From NCBI GenBank assembly GCA_937910785.1, contig CALDLG010000107.1, positions 1 to 17,844 on the forward strand: a stretch of DNA of 17,844 nucleotides. The letters run 5' to 3'. Shown here in pieces: positions 8,043 through 14,651 of this stretch (within the stretch, counting starts at the first letter, position 1; each line of letters starts with the position of its first letter). Origin of the DNA: an uncultured Lachnospiraceae bacterium. Lineage in GTDB: Bacteria; Bacillota; Clostridia; Lachnospirales; Lachnospiraceae. Made by a program: the position numbers and the translations under genes. Below the pieces are notes generated by a model. The model saw nothing but the letters and a program-made list of their open reading frames with translations. It was not told the DNA's origin and made no database searches.

Positions 8043-8137
8043 AAAAAACGAAAGGTCTGAAAGCATCGTACGGTGGATTTCTGATGCCGAAGGAAATGTA
8101 AAATCCGAAAAACGCGCAAAATACGAAACATATGAAA

Positions 8138-8170
8138 CGCGGGAAAGATTTAAGTGTCTTTCCCGCGCTT
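8138..8170. terminator. Hairpin terminator shared by converging genes, overlapping recombinase 3' end
   Basis: CGCGGGAAAGA (8138-8148) pairs perfectly over 11 bases with TCTTTCCCGCG (8157-8167) around an 8-base loop. On the + strand it is followed by CTTTGTATTTTC; on the - strand by TTTCATATG. It therefore lies between the kinase-like gene and the recombinase gene and may stop transcription from both sides, although both U-tracts are imperfect. The 3' arm and loop are inside the recombinase reading frame, encoding its last residues. Confidence 0.75.
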
Positions 8171-9229
8171 TGTATTTTCCCTGAGCCTGACCTTATTGGC
8201 TGCAGATCTTCTTCGTTCGTCTTCCAGGGCCGCATAATGCTTTTTCGTCGTATTGACATCCTTATGGCCAAGGACATCCGCTACAAGGTAAATATCGCCG
8301 GTCTCCCGGTAAAGAGATGTACCATATGTGCTGCGCAGCTTGTGCGGTGTAATCTTTTTTAAGCCTGTTACGGCGGACGTATATTTTTTTACCATGTTTT
8401 CGACTGCCCGGACGGACATCCGGCGCTGCTGCATGGAAAGAAACAAGGCATGTTCATGACCTGTCTGGGGGATGATATGATGTCTTTCTTCCAGATAGTC
8501 GGACAGCGCTTCTTCGACCTCTTCTCCGAAATAAATAACCGCCTCATAGCCCCCCTTGCGCCGTATTTTAATGCCGTTATTTTTAAAATCGACATCTTCC
8601 AGATCAAGACCGACACATTCCGATACACGAATGCCTGTGCCAAGCAGAAGCGTCAGAAGGGCAATGTCTCTTGTTTTGGTTACCTGATGGAAACGCTGCT
8701 GAGCCTTTGTCAGATTCGTACCGTCTTCGACCTGATCCAACAAAATGGCCACCTCATCGGCATCCAGACGCACGATTTCCTTCTCATGGAGTTTGGGCAG
8801 CGGAACGAGGACCGCCGGATTCTTCTGAATCAGCTCGGCCTCAAAGAAATAAGCATAAAAGCTCCGCAGAGCAGCCAGTTTCCGTTTTTTGCCCCGTTCA
8901 TCATTGGTATAGATTTTATCGTCCTTTTCATAATAAGATAAATATTCCAGATATTCTTCAATATCCTCCCTTGTGATCTGCTCCAGAATGGAGAGTGGAA
9001 ACGCCGTAATCTCCAGTTTGGCGCAGTATGGATTTTTATCATGCAGGTATTCGAAAAAAGTCCGGATATCATAGGCATAGGCAAGTCTTGTCCTGGCGGA
9101 TGTGTATTCCGTAATGCCGCGGAAAAACTGCTTACAGAAGGGCGGAAGCGTCTCAAGAACCGCCCGCATTTTCTGGATATTGTTGATATTCTGCTGATCG
9201 TGGTAATTCGGATTGCTCTTACTGTCCAT
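8150..9229 (-). CDS. Tyrosine recombinase/integrase, XerC/XerD-like
   Basis: This site-specific recombinase of 359 residues has an N-terminal SAM-like core-binding domain (about 30-135, including TRLAYAYDIRTFFEYL) and a catalytic domain (about 155-340). The catalytic set is complete: Arg201 in GTGIRVSE, Lys225 in RRKGGYE, His296 and Arg299 in TPHKLRSTYG, His322 in LGHKDVN, and Tyr332 as nucleophile in KKHYA. The frame is open to an ATG at 9295, which overlaps the end of ttcA, but that start has no good ribosome binding site. The preferred ATG at 9229 has AGAGGAAAGGGG upstream, though with longer than usual spacing, so 9295 remains possible. No excisionase, phage gene or att repeat is nearby. 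It is linked to a tRNA-modification gene, which suggests a chromosomal Xer-type enzyme rather than a prophage integrase. Its target site is unknown. Confidence 0.92.
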   Translation of the reverse strand: MDSKSNPNYHDQQNINNIQKMRAVLETLPPFCKQFFRGITEYTSARTRLAYAYDIRTFFEYLHDKNPYCAKLEITAFPLSILEQITREDIEEYLEYLSYYEKDDKIYTNDERGKKRKLAALRSFYAYFFEAELIQKNPAVLVPLPKLHEKEIVRLDADEVAILLDQVEDGTNLTKAQQRFHQVTKTRDIALLTLLLGTGIRVSECVGLDLEDVDFKNNGIKIRRKGGYEAVIYFGEEVEEALSDYLEERHHIIPQTGHEHALFLSMQQRRMSVRAVENMVKKYTSAVTGLKKITPHKLRSTYGTSLYRETGDIYLVADVLGHKDVNTTKKHYAALEDERRRSAANKVRLRENTKRGKDT

Positions 9230-9282
9230 GTAGATGCATTTCCCCTTTCCTCTTAAAACATTTTCGACAGAGAATGTTCTCT

Positions 9283-9996
9283 TCACATTTTCCATTCCGG
9301 AAGTCCGCTCTGAATCGCCGTAAACATCCGTTCCTTAACGCCGGGAGTCTCCAGATTGATTTCCCGCAGAAGATTTTTCACATATTCCCGCTTCGTATGT
9401 CCGTCCGCAGGACAGGGGCTTTTGACCACGGGAAGCGCCTGCTTATTTACGAAGCCGATCACGTCCGCTTCCCGCATATAGATGAGCGGCCGGATCACGG
9501 TCAGATCCATGCGGTCCAGATAAGTTACGGGACGGAATGTATGAAAGCGGCCTTCATAGATCAGAGACATTAACATTGTTTCCACGACATCGTCCTTGTG
9601 ATGGGCGTAGGCTACCTTATTGCAGCCGGTTTTTTTGATCGCATCGTTCAGTGCGCCTTTTCGCATTTTGGCGCAGAGAGAGCAGGGATTGCTTTCTTTC
9701 CTGTCTTCAAAAATAATCCTGCCGATGTCGGTCTTTACGATATGATAGGGTATTTCCATGTTATCGCACAGCTTTGCAACCGCTTCCAGATTCAGATTCC
9801 GAAATCCCAGATCGACAGTAATTGCCTGTAATGAAAATGGTTTCGGATAGAAGCGCATAAGCCCATGCAGGGCATACAGCAGCGTCAGACTGTCTTTTCC
9901 GCCGGAAATGCCCACCGCAATATGATCTCCCTCTTCAATCATATGATAGTCGTCAACCGCTTTTCTTGTAACGCTGAGAACCTGTTGTAATTTCAT
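9283..9996 (-). CDS. ttcA: TtcA-family tRNA 2-thiocytidine biosynthesis protein
   Basis: TtcA-type enzymes adenylate and thiolate cytidine 32 in tRNA, using a [4Fe-4S] cluster. The 237-residue protein has the PP-loop SGGKDSLTLL (31-40), YAHHKDDVVETMLM (130-143), the paired cysteines CSLC (105-108), and a third cysteine in SPCPADGHTKRE (Cys195). These three are the expected cluster ligands. It is shorter than the roughly 310-residue proteobacterial form, and related Firmicutes proteins are often annotated only as TtcA family, so substrate identity is moderately certain. The frame is open upstream to 10110, but ATG 9996 has AAAGGA about 8 bases before it on the minus strand, plus a promoter just upstream, so it is chosen. 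The recombinase follows on the same strand. Confidence 0.9.
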   Translation of the reverse strand: MKLQQVLSVTRKAVDDYHMIEEGDHIAVGISGGKDSLTLLYALHGLMRFYPKPFSLQAITVDLGFRNLNLEAVAKLCDNMEIPYHIVKTDIGRIIFEDRKESNPCSLCAKMRKGALNDAIKKTGCNKVAYAHHKDDVVETMLMSLIYEGRFHTFRPVTYLDRMDLTVIRPLIYMREADVIGFVNKQALPVVKSPCPADGHTKREYVKNLLREINLETPGVKERMFTAIQSGLPEWKM

Positions 9997-10033
9997 GGCA
10001 AAATCCTTTCCGGAGGTAGTAGTATACCTGTCT

Positions 10034-10060
10034 ATTATACATAGAATCGAGCTTTTTTGA
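10034..10060 (-). promoter_or_regulatory. Probable promoter of ttcA
   Basis: On the minus strand a perfect TATAAT lies at 10039-10034, giving a start near 10027 and a leader of about 30 bases to ATG 9996. The -35 region (near 10057-10062, TATCAA/ATCAAA) matches consensus poorly. The region between ttcA and the permease gene therefore carries back-to-back promoters. Confidence 0.5.
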
Positions 10061-10123
10061 TATGGCATTTTAGAAAAATTTTTGGGAAAAATCAGAGAAA
10101 AATAATACAAATTCTGAAAAAAA

Positions 10124-10141
10124 TGGTATACTGAATATAAT
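10124..10141 (+). promoter_or_regulatory. Probable promoter(s) of the AI-2E-type permease
   Basis: TGGTATACT (10124-10132) is an extended -10 form, and a perfect TATAAT follows at 10136-10141 with TTCTGA 17 bases upstream of it. The two are in one face of AT-rich DNA and cannot be told apart by eye. Either would give a leader of about 60-70 bases before ATG 10206. The rest of 9997-10205 holds no gene. Confidence 0.5.
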
Positions 10142-10205
10142 ACAGGAAAGCGCAGTCTTTTCGGTCGCTGAAAGTAAGAATGGATAACAGGACGGGGTTA
10201 GTGTC

Positions 10206-11534
10206 ATGAAATTTCAATTTAATAAAAAATATTTATACTGGGGACTTACCGGTGCTTTTTCCATTATCGCCGGAATTCTTTTTTATTACATTCTTTTTCA
10301 CAGTGAGAGCCTGTCCAACGCGATCGGTTCCTTTATCAAAATTTCCATGCCGATCATCGATGGACTGATTCTGGCCTATCTGATCACACCGGTCATGAAT
10401 ATGATCGAACGAAAGCTCGTGCGGCCACTTTATGAAAAAAGCAAAGTACCGGTTACCAAAAAAAGCAATAAAAGAATACGCGTATTCTCTATTCTGATTA
10501 CGATTGTTGTTATTTTTGTCGTTGCATACGAATTTTTCTCACTGATTATTCCGGAGCTGATCCGAAGCATTCAAAGCATTATTTTCCAGTTCCCTATGTA
10601 TGTCAGCAATCTGACCGCCTGGGCAACGGGACTTCTGGAAAACAATCCGGAGCTTGAAGGCATTGTCAATGATCTGTTTAACAAGTCCTCCACAATGCTG
10701 ACGGATTTCCTGAATACGACGGTGCTTCCGAAAGTTAACGCATTATTGATTTCCTTATCCACCGGTGTAATCGGTTTTTTTAAGGCAATGTGGAATTTCA
10801 TCATCGGCTTCATCATTTCCATCTATATTCTTGGCAGTAAGGAAATTTTCGCAGGGCAGGCCAAGAAGATTGTCTATGCTTTTTTTGATGCGCCATCGGC
10901 GAACCAGATCATTTCGAATGTTCGTTTTATCCATTCGACCTTCGGGGGATTCATCAGCGGTAAAATCGTCGATTCGATCATTATCGGCATCATCTGCTTT
11001 GCCTGCACGAGTATTATCGGTACGCCCTATGCGATTTTGGTCAGCGTGATTATCGGTGTGACCAATATCATTCCCTTTTTCGGGCCATGGCTGGGCGCCA
11101 TTCCGAGCGCATTGTTAATTCTAATGGTCAATCCGCTGCAATGTCTGTATTTTGTGATTCTGATTCTGATCATTCAGCAGTTCGACGGAAATATATTGGG
11201 TCCGAAAATACTGGGCGATTCCACAGGGCTTTCCGGTTTCTGGGTTATCTTCTCCATTACGATCTTCGGCGGATTATTCGGTGTTCTCGGTATGGTCGTG
11301 GGCGTTCCGATTTTTGCGGTACTGTATGCCGGTTTTAAAGCGCTTGTCAACAGACAGCTCGCCAAAAAGGAGCTTCCGACAGAAACACAGCCATATCTGA
11401 TGGTAGGTTCCATTACAGAGGAAAATTCTTTCGTAGAATATGTTCCGGTCAAAAAGAAAAAGAAGATATCGAATGAACAAACAAAAAATCTGCAGGAAAA
11501 CATAAAAGAGAAGATTTCGAAAAAGAAGAATTAA
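10206..11534 (+). CDS. AI-2E/PerM-type membrane transporter
   Basis: This is a polytopic inner-membrane protein of 442 residues with about eight hydrophobic segments. The AI-2E transporter (PF01594) family's signature is in the last third: GVTNIIPFFGPWLGAIPSALL, then QQFDGNILGPKILGDSTGLS and IFGGLFGVLGMVVGVPIFAVLYAG. The C-terminal tail is cytosolic and unusually basic, ending KKKKKISNEQTKNLQENIKEKISKKKN. Family members have been linked to AI-2 export, sodium/proton exchange and PerM-type permease roles, so the substrate here is open. ATG 10206 has GGACGGGG upstream at 10190-10197. It begins an apparent run with dtd (25-base gap) and the small membrane protein gene. Confidence 0.92.
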   Translation: MKFQFNKKYLYWGLTGAFSIIAGILFYYILFHSESLSNAIGSFIKISMPIIDGLILAYLITPVMNMIERKLVRPLYEKSKVPVTKKSNKRIRVFSILITIVVIFVVAYEFFSLIIPELIRSIQSIIFQFPMYVSNLTAWATGLLENNPELEGIVNDLFNKSSTMLTDFLNTTVLPKVNALLISLSTGVIGFFKAMWNFIIGFIISIYILGSKEIFAGQAKKIVYAFFDAPSANQIISNVRFIHSTFGGFISGKIVDSIIIGIICFACTSIIGTPYAILVSVIIGVTNIIPFFGPWLGAIPSALLILMVNPLQCLYFVILILIIQQFDGNILGPKILGDSTGLSGFWVIFSITIFGGLFGVLGMVVGVPIFAVLYAGFKALVNRQLAKKELPTETQPYLMVGSITEENSFVEYVPVKKKKKISNEQTKNLQENIKEKISKKKN

Positions 11535-11559
11535 GACGGATGAAAGGCGATATTATATC

Positions 11560-12006
11560 ATGAAATTTCTGATACAGAGAACTGCACAGGCCAGCGTGGA
11601 GGTAAATTCGGAAATGATCGGACAGATTCAAAACGGATTTCTCGTTTTCATTGGAATCAGCCAGAATGACACTGAGGAAACTGCCGATAAAATGATCCAT
11701 AAGCTGTTAAATCTTCGTATTTTTGAAGATGAAGCGGGTAAGACGAATTTAAATCTGGCGGCCGTAAACGGCAGTCTGCTTTTGATATCGCAGTTTACGC
11801 TCTATGCGGACTGCAGACATGGCAATCGGCCTTCGTTTACCGGCGCCGGTAAGCCGGATATGGCCAATGCTTTATACGAATATATCATTGCAAAATGTAA
11901 AGAAACCGTTCCGGATGTACAGCAGGGGGTATTTGGCGCCGAAATGAAGGTTTCCTTAATGAATGACGGTCCTTTTACCATTATGCTCGATTCGGAGGAA
12001 CTATGA
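11560..12006 (+). CDS. dtd: D-aminoacyl-tRNA deacylase
   Basis: Dtd is a cytoplasmic proofreading enzyme that hydrolyses D-aminoacyl-tRNAs (and glycyl-tRNA-Ala), clearing mischarged tRNA. At 148 residues it has family length. It starts with the conserved edge strand MKFLIQRTAQASVEV. The two hallmark blocks are SQFTLYAD at 77-84, and NDGPFT at 135-140, the cross-subunit Gly-cisPro motif, here with a Phe in place of the usual Val. The first block is followed by GNRPSFTGAGKP. The ribosome binding site is weak (AAAGGCG at 11545-11551). It lies 25 bases after the permease gene and is likely in its transcript. Confidence 0.96.
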   Translation: MKFLIQRTAQASVEVNSEMIGQIQNGFLVFIGISQNDTEETADKMIHKLLNLRIFEDEAGKTNLNLAAVNGSLLLISQFTLYADCRHGNRPSFTGAGKPDMANALYEYIIAKCKETVPDVQQGVFGAEMKVSLMNDGPFTIMLDSEEL

Positions 12007-12101
12007 CTCATCCGGCGAAACGTGTGTTCTGATTTTGGCCGGCGACAGTGTATCGATCCGGAAATGACTGAAAACAGGCAGAAAGAAAGGCGGATTATCC
12101 G

Positions 12102-12350
12102 ATGTTAAAAGTTTTTGTATTGCTTTTATTATTTGTTGTGATCGTATATGTTTATAGTTTTACAAAACTGAAAAAAAACAGAGAAAAAACTAAAAGTATC
12201 GATTCCGTTCAGGAATTTCATGAATCCTATAAGCATCTGGTCGACAGACAGCGGACTGCAAACAAAACCGCAGAACAGAACAATCGCTCGAATTATTATA
12301 AAAAATACGTCACAAAATATAACAGCACCGAGGATTACCGTGAAAAATAA
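12102..12350 (+). CDS. Small single-pass membrane protein
   Basis: This 82-residue protein has one N-terminal hydrophobic helix (about residues 3-20, LKVFVLLLLFVVIVYVYSF) and then a soluble tail that is strongly charged, with KLKKNREKTK and later NYYKKYVTKYNSTEDYREK. There are no cysteines and no recognisable enzyme motif. The likely topology is membrane-anchored with a cytosolic or wall-facing tail; orientation is not decided by the sequence. AAAGGCGG lies upstream of ATG 12102. It is the last gene of the permease-dtd run before the AT-rich QueG-like segment. No family is recognised. Confidence 0.6.
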   Translation: MLKVFVLLLLFVVIVYVYSFTKLKKNREKTKSIDSVQEFHESYKHLVDRQRTANKTAEQNNRSNYYKKYVTKYNSTEDYREK

Positions 12351-12399
12351 AGAGCTTATCTATATGGATAATCAAAGAATAGAGATTATTGGAGGAGGT

Positions 12400-13056
12400 A
12401 TGCAAGAAATCATACGGAATTTTGCAGAAGAAAATCATATAGATATTATAAAAGTTGTTGATATTACCGCATTATCTGTAGAGGAAAATAGAGGATTTTC
12501 TTATGCGATTCTATTAGTTAAAGTTTTGCCTAAAGAGTATATTGATAAATTGAATCATGAAAAAGAGACAGATCATACTTTTTTTCTGAGTTATGAAATA
12601 TTCAATAAAACGGATGAATTGGCTGATGAACTTGCTACAATTATTCAAGAAAAGGGGTATAAGGCAATTTCGCAATCTGAAAATGCTATAGATTTGAGAG
12701 GGGAATACGATGAGAAAACTAAAAGTTCTATATTGCCACATAAAAAAATAGCTACAATGTCGGGACTAGGGTGGATTGGAAAAAATAACCTGTTGGTCAC
12801 AGAAAAATATGGAGCAGCAATTTCTATGTGTTCTGTGCTTACAGATATGCCTTTGAATGCTGTGAAATCTGAAATAGTTTCTAGTAGATGCGGCGAATGC
12901 AATTTATGTGTTAAAGTTTGTCCAGTGCAAGCAATACATGGGAAAAAGTGGGAAGCAGGTATAAGTCGTGATGATATTGTAGATGTCTATAAATGTATTA
13001 CTTGTCTTAAATGTTTAGCTGGATGTCGTTATTCAATTAGTTATTCAAGGAATTGA
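12400..13056 (+). CDS. QueG-like double [4Fe-4S] cluster protein, short form
   Basis: The 218-residue protein resembles the C-terminal half of epoxyqueuosine-reductase-like proteins (COG1600 type). It has SGLGWIGKNNLL (121-132, a QueG-type cobalamin-side motif) and two ferredoxin-like cluster sites: Cys164-Cys167-Cys170-Cys174 (CGECNLCVKVCP) and Cys199-Cys202-Cys205-Cys209. It lacks the C-terminal extension of QueG, so epoxyqueuosine reduction is not assumed; a related corrinoid or redox role is equally possible. ATG 12400 is preected by GGAGGAGG (12391-12398), although the spacing is only 4 bases from GGAGG; ATG 12364 is the alternative. Codon use (ATA, AGA, TTA) and AT content differ visibly from dtd and lexA, pointing to transfer. 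The second cluster's fourth cysteine is followed by Arg, not the usual Pro, and the frame stops nine residues later, at the edge of an inverted repeat. Confidence 0.85.
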   Translation: MQEIIRNFAEENHIDIIKVVDITALSVEENRGFSYAILLVKVLPKEYIDKLNHEKETDHTFFLSYEIFNKTDELADELATIIQEKGYKAISQSENAIDLRGEYDEKTKSSILPHKKIATMSGLGWIGKNNLLVTEKYGAAISMCSVLTDMPLNAVKSEIVSSRCGECNLCVKVCPVQAIHGKKWEAGISRDDIVDVYKCITCLKCLAGCRYSISYSRN

Positions 13057-13173
13057 TTGGATTTGAGATCTAACTATTCGTTAAACTTGTGTTTTGCGCA
13101 TAGTTCCAAATCGTATTCAATACCACCATGCCAATGCTCACACACAATAATCGAATAATGACATCCAGCTAAA
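13014..13173. repeat. Long imperfect inverted repeat at the 3' end of the QueG-like gene
   Basis: The arm at 13014-13039 matches the reverse complement of 13148-13173 at 24 of 26 positions; as RNA from the + strand one of the two differences is a G-U pair. The 108-base loop contains further nested pairs: ATTGA (13052-13056) with TCAAT (13117-13121), GATTTG (13060-13065) with CAAATC (13107-13112), and AACTAT (13072-13077) with ATAGTT (13100-13105). The whole 160 bases can therefore fold as one long hairpin. The left arm codes for the last residues of the QueG-like protein. On the minus strand the right arm is in a stop-free frame of 48 codons (13220-13077) that contains the matching LAGCHYSI. 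No strong U-tract follows. Confidence 0.75.
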
Positions 13174-13193
13174 TTATGCTCAGACCGCGCCGC

Positions 13194-13218
13194 AGATAAT
13201 TTTATTCTGCAATTATCT
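13194..13218. repeat. AT-rich hairpin downstream of the LysM gene
   Basis: AGATAATT (13194-13201) pairs with AATTATCT (13211-13218) around a 9-base loop, 20 bases beyond the stop of the minus-strand LysM gene. It could mark that transcript's end, but no T-run follows on the minus strand (GCGGCGC instead). The rest of 13057-13237 holds no gene I can support. Confidence 0.3.
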
Positions 13219-13237
13219 ATTCATTCAATTATTTAAT

Positions 13238-13627
13238 TTATTCGATGTATTCCTCCATATAATAAGGTACAATCAGATGTCCGCCATATGTGATGATATC
13301 ATTTGCCAGATGATTGATCTGACGGACTTCTTCAATATAATCGTTTAATGAGTCATAATGATCCTCATCCATGTATTCTCCGGCAATGGACCAAAGGGTG
13401 TCTTCCCTGCCAACGGTAATGCTCGTATAATATTTATAGGAAATCTTACTGTGCTTATCCTTTGCATTGGACATAAAGCCATTGACACCGATTGAGGATG
13501 TAATGACAAGGCATACGGTCATAACAAACATCAGGAATTTTCGTTGCAGGTCCCTTTTCCTTCTGATTCTGTTGTTCCGAATTCTTTTCTCACTTCTGTA
13601 ATTGGTAATTTCACACTGAGTATACAT
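13238..13627 (-). CDS. YneA-like LysM protein, putative SOS division inhibitor
   Basis: The 129-residue protein has a highly basic, arginine-rich cytosolic N-terminus (KRIRNNRIRRKRDLQRK at about 14-30), one membrane segment (31-49), and an extracellular LysM domain (about 67-121, with YTSITVGREDTLWSIAGEYM and ending GGHLIVPYY). This is the architecture of YneA, the Bacillus SOS-induced inhibitor of septation, including divergent placement beside lexA. YneA itself is not identifiable by sequence here, so the function is inferred from architecture and position. The frame is open to 13705, but ATG 13627 has AAGGAAG about 11 bases upstream on the minus strand and is preferred. It should be repressed by LexA via the shared intergenic boxes. 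Confidence 0.8.
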   Translation of the reverse strand: MYTQCEITNYRSEKRIRNNRIRRKRDLQRKFLMFVMTVCLVITSSIGVNGFMSNAKDKHSKISYKYYTSITVGREDTLWSIAGEYMDEDHYDSLNDYIEEVRQINHLANDIITYGGHLIVPYYMEEYIE

Positions 13628-13742
13628 AAATAAGCTCTTCCTTTCAATCAGTTTTTCAATCTGTTCATTAAATAACCAAACAATCAGTCCGGTTATTTTG
13701 TTCATTATTTCTTATTTTCTCAGTTATTTCATATCATGCATC

Positions 13743-13782
13743 CGAACAAATGTTGCGAACATATTTTCCGAACATTAGTTCT
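13743..13782. promoter_or_regulatory. Three abutting LexA-box-like sites
   Basis: CGAACAAATGTTGC (13743-13756), CGAACATATTTTCC (13756-13769) and CGAACATTAGTTCT (13769-13782) each resemble the Gram-positive LexA/DinR box CGAAC-N4-GTTCG. The last is the best match; the middle one has a weak right half. Their starts are exactly 13 bases apart. The first overlaps TTGTTC on the minus strand, a candidate -35 for the LysM gene. Confidence 0.75.
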
Positions 13783-13795
13783 TATGATATTATAT

Positions 13796-13809
13796 CGAAC
13801 ATATTTTCT
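13796..13809. promoter_or_regulatory. LexA-box-like site 4
   Basis: CGAACATATTTTCT has a perfect left half CGAAC and a degenerate right half (TTTCT where GTTCG is expected). Its start is 27 bases after the previous site. It is between the two promoters. Confidence 0.5.
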
Positions 13810-13833
13810 GATGTCAATCGTTTTCAAAAAAAT

Positions 13834-13860
13834 CGAACAAATATTCTGAATATATGTTTG
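13834..13860. promoter_or_regulatory. LexA-box-like sites 5 and 6 at the lexA promoter
   Basis: CGAACAAATATTCT (13834-13847) and TGAATATATGTTTG (13847-13860, reading CAAACATATATTCA on the other strand) start 13 bases apart. The second overlaps the -35 of the lexA promoter, which fits autorepression. Confidence 0.6.
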
Positions 13861-13886
13861 CTTTTTATGTTCTTCTATGTTAAAAT
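13858..13886 (+). promoter_or_regulatory. lexA promoter
   Basis: TTGCTT (13858-13863) and TAAAAT (13881-13886) have a 17-base spacer. Transcription would begin near 13893, about 29 bases before ATG 13922. A LexA-box-like site overlaps the -35, and a GTTC half site lies in the spacer. Confidence 0.7.
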
Positions 13887-13921
13887 GAATTTGGAATATT
13901 GTATGCATAAAGGAGGTCTGT

Positions 13922-14539
13922 ATGGGTCACGGTAAGATTACAAAGAAACAACAGGAAATTCTTGATTATATTAAAGAAGAAATTTTAAAAAAGGGATATC
14001 CGCCGGCCGTTCGGGAAATCTGTGAGGCTGTCGCGCTGAAATCCACCTCTTCTGTTCACTCGCATCTTGAAACGTTGGAGAAGAATGGATATATCAGGCG
14101 CGATCCGACCAAACCAAGGGCTATTGAGATCTGTGACGACAATTTTCAGATGGTTCGTACGGAAATGGTTTCGCTTCCTGTTATCGGACAGGTTGCGGCC
14201 GGTGTGCCGATTCTTGCGGAAGAGAATATCGAAAACTACTTTCCTGTTCCCGCAGATATGGTTCCGGGCGGCGAATCTTTTGTGTTAAAAGTAAAAGGTG
14301 ATTCCATGATCAATGCCGGAATTTACAGCGGTGACCAGATTTTTGTAAATGTCTGCAATACTGCTCAGAACGGAGACACGGTCGTCGCGTTAATCGACGA
14401 TTCCGCTACGGTCAAAACTTTTTATAAGGAAAACGGTCATATCCGTCTTCAGCCCGAAAATGATCAGATGGAACCCATTATCGTGGATGACTGCCGGATT
14501 CTTGGTAAGGTATTTGGCGTTTTTCGTTTGTATCATTGA
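13922..14539 (+). CDS. lexA: LexA repressor, SOS regulator
   Basis: LexA represses SOS genes and self-cleaves when RecA filaments form on single-stranded DNA. The 205-residue protein has an N-terminal winged helix (about 1-65, with KKQQEILDYIKEEILKKGYPP and the recognition region STSSVHSHLETLEKNGYIRRD). The S24-type autoprotease domain follows. The cleavage bond Ala93-Gly94 is in GQVAAGVP, and the catalytic dyad is Ser128 (GDSM) and Lys165 (ATVKTFY). ATG 13922 has AGGAGG at 13911-13916 with 5-base spacing. It is divergent from the LysM gene and shares the LexA-box region with it. Confidence 0.97.
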   Translation: MGHGKITKKQQEILDYIKEEILKKGYPPAVREICEAVALKSTSSVHSHLETLEKNGYIRRDPTKPRAIEICDDNFQMVRTEMVSLPVIGQVAAGVPILAEENIENYFPVPADMVPGGESFVLKVKGDSMINAGIYSGDQIFVNVCNTAQNGDTVVALIDDSATVKTFYKENGHIRLQPENDQMEPIIVDDCRILGKVFGVFRLYH

Positions 14540-14630
14540 AGTTTGTCGTAAATTCGCATTCAACGCAGCAGATGGCAATATAGGCTGTTCAGTCAGTCAA
14601 ATTACGAACGTGTCAGCACAGTAGTATCTT

Positions 14631-14651
14631 AATCATACTTTATTTATGATT
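14631..14651 (+). other. lexA-DUF378 gap with a small AT-rich hairpin
   Basis: The 245 bases between lexA and the next gene hold no recognised RNA. AATCATA (14631-14637) pairs with TATGATT (14645-14651) around a 7-base loop and might be a weak lexA terminator, although no T-run follows. TAAAAT at 14668-14673 with TTATGA 18 bases upstream is a poor candidate promoter for the DUF378-type gene. Confidence 0.3.

Noticed and set aside
7341..8066. 241-codon open frame on the minus strand
   Set aside because: It is antisense to the cytidylate-kinase-like gene, which has its own promoter and a strong ribosome binding site.
8150..10110. Prophage or integrative element signalled by the tyrosine recombinase
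   Set aside because: No phage, conjugation, excisionase or att-like repeats are seen, and the neighbours are housekeeping genes.
12350..13639. Inverted pair AAGAGCTTAT-C/T-TAT (12350-12363 and 13626-13639) that might bound an inserted element
   Set aside because: A 13-of-14 match between two AT-rich spots 1.3 kb apart is not far from chance in this composition, and the right copy is the LysM gene's ribosome binding region.
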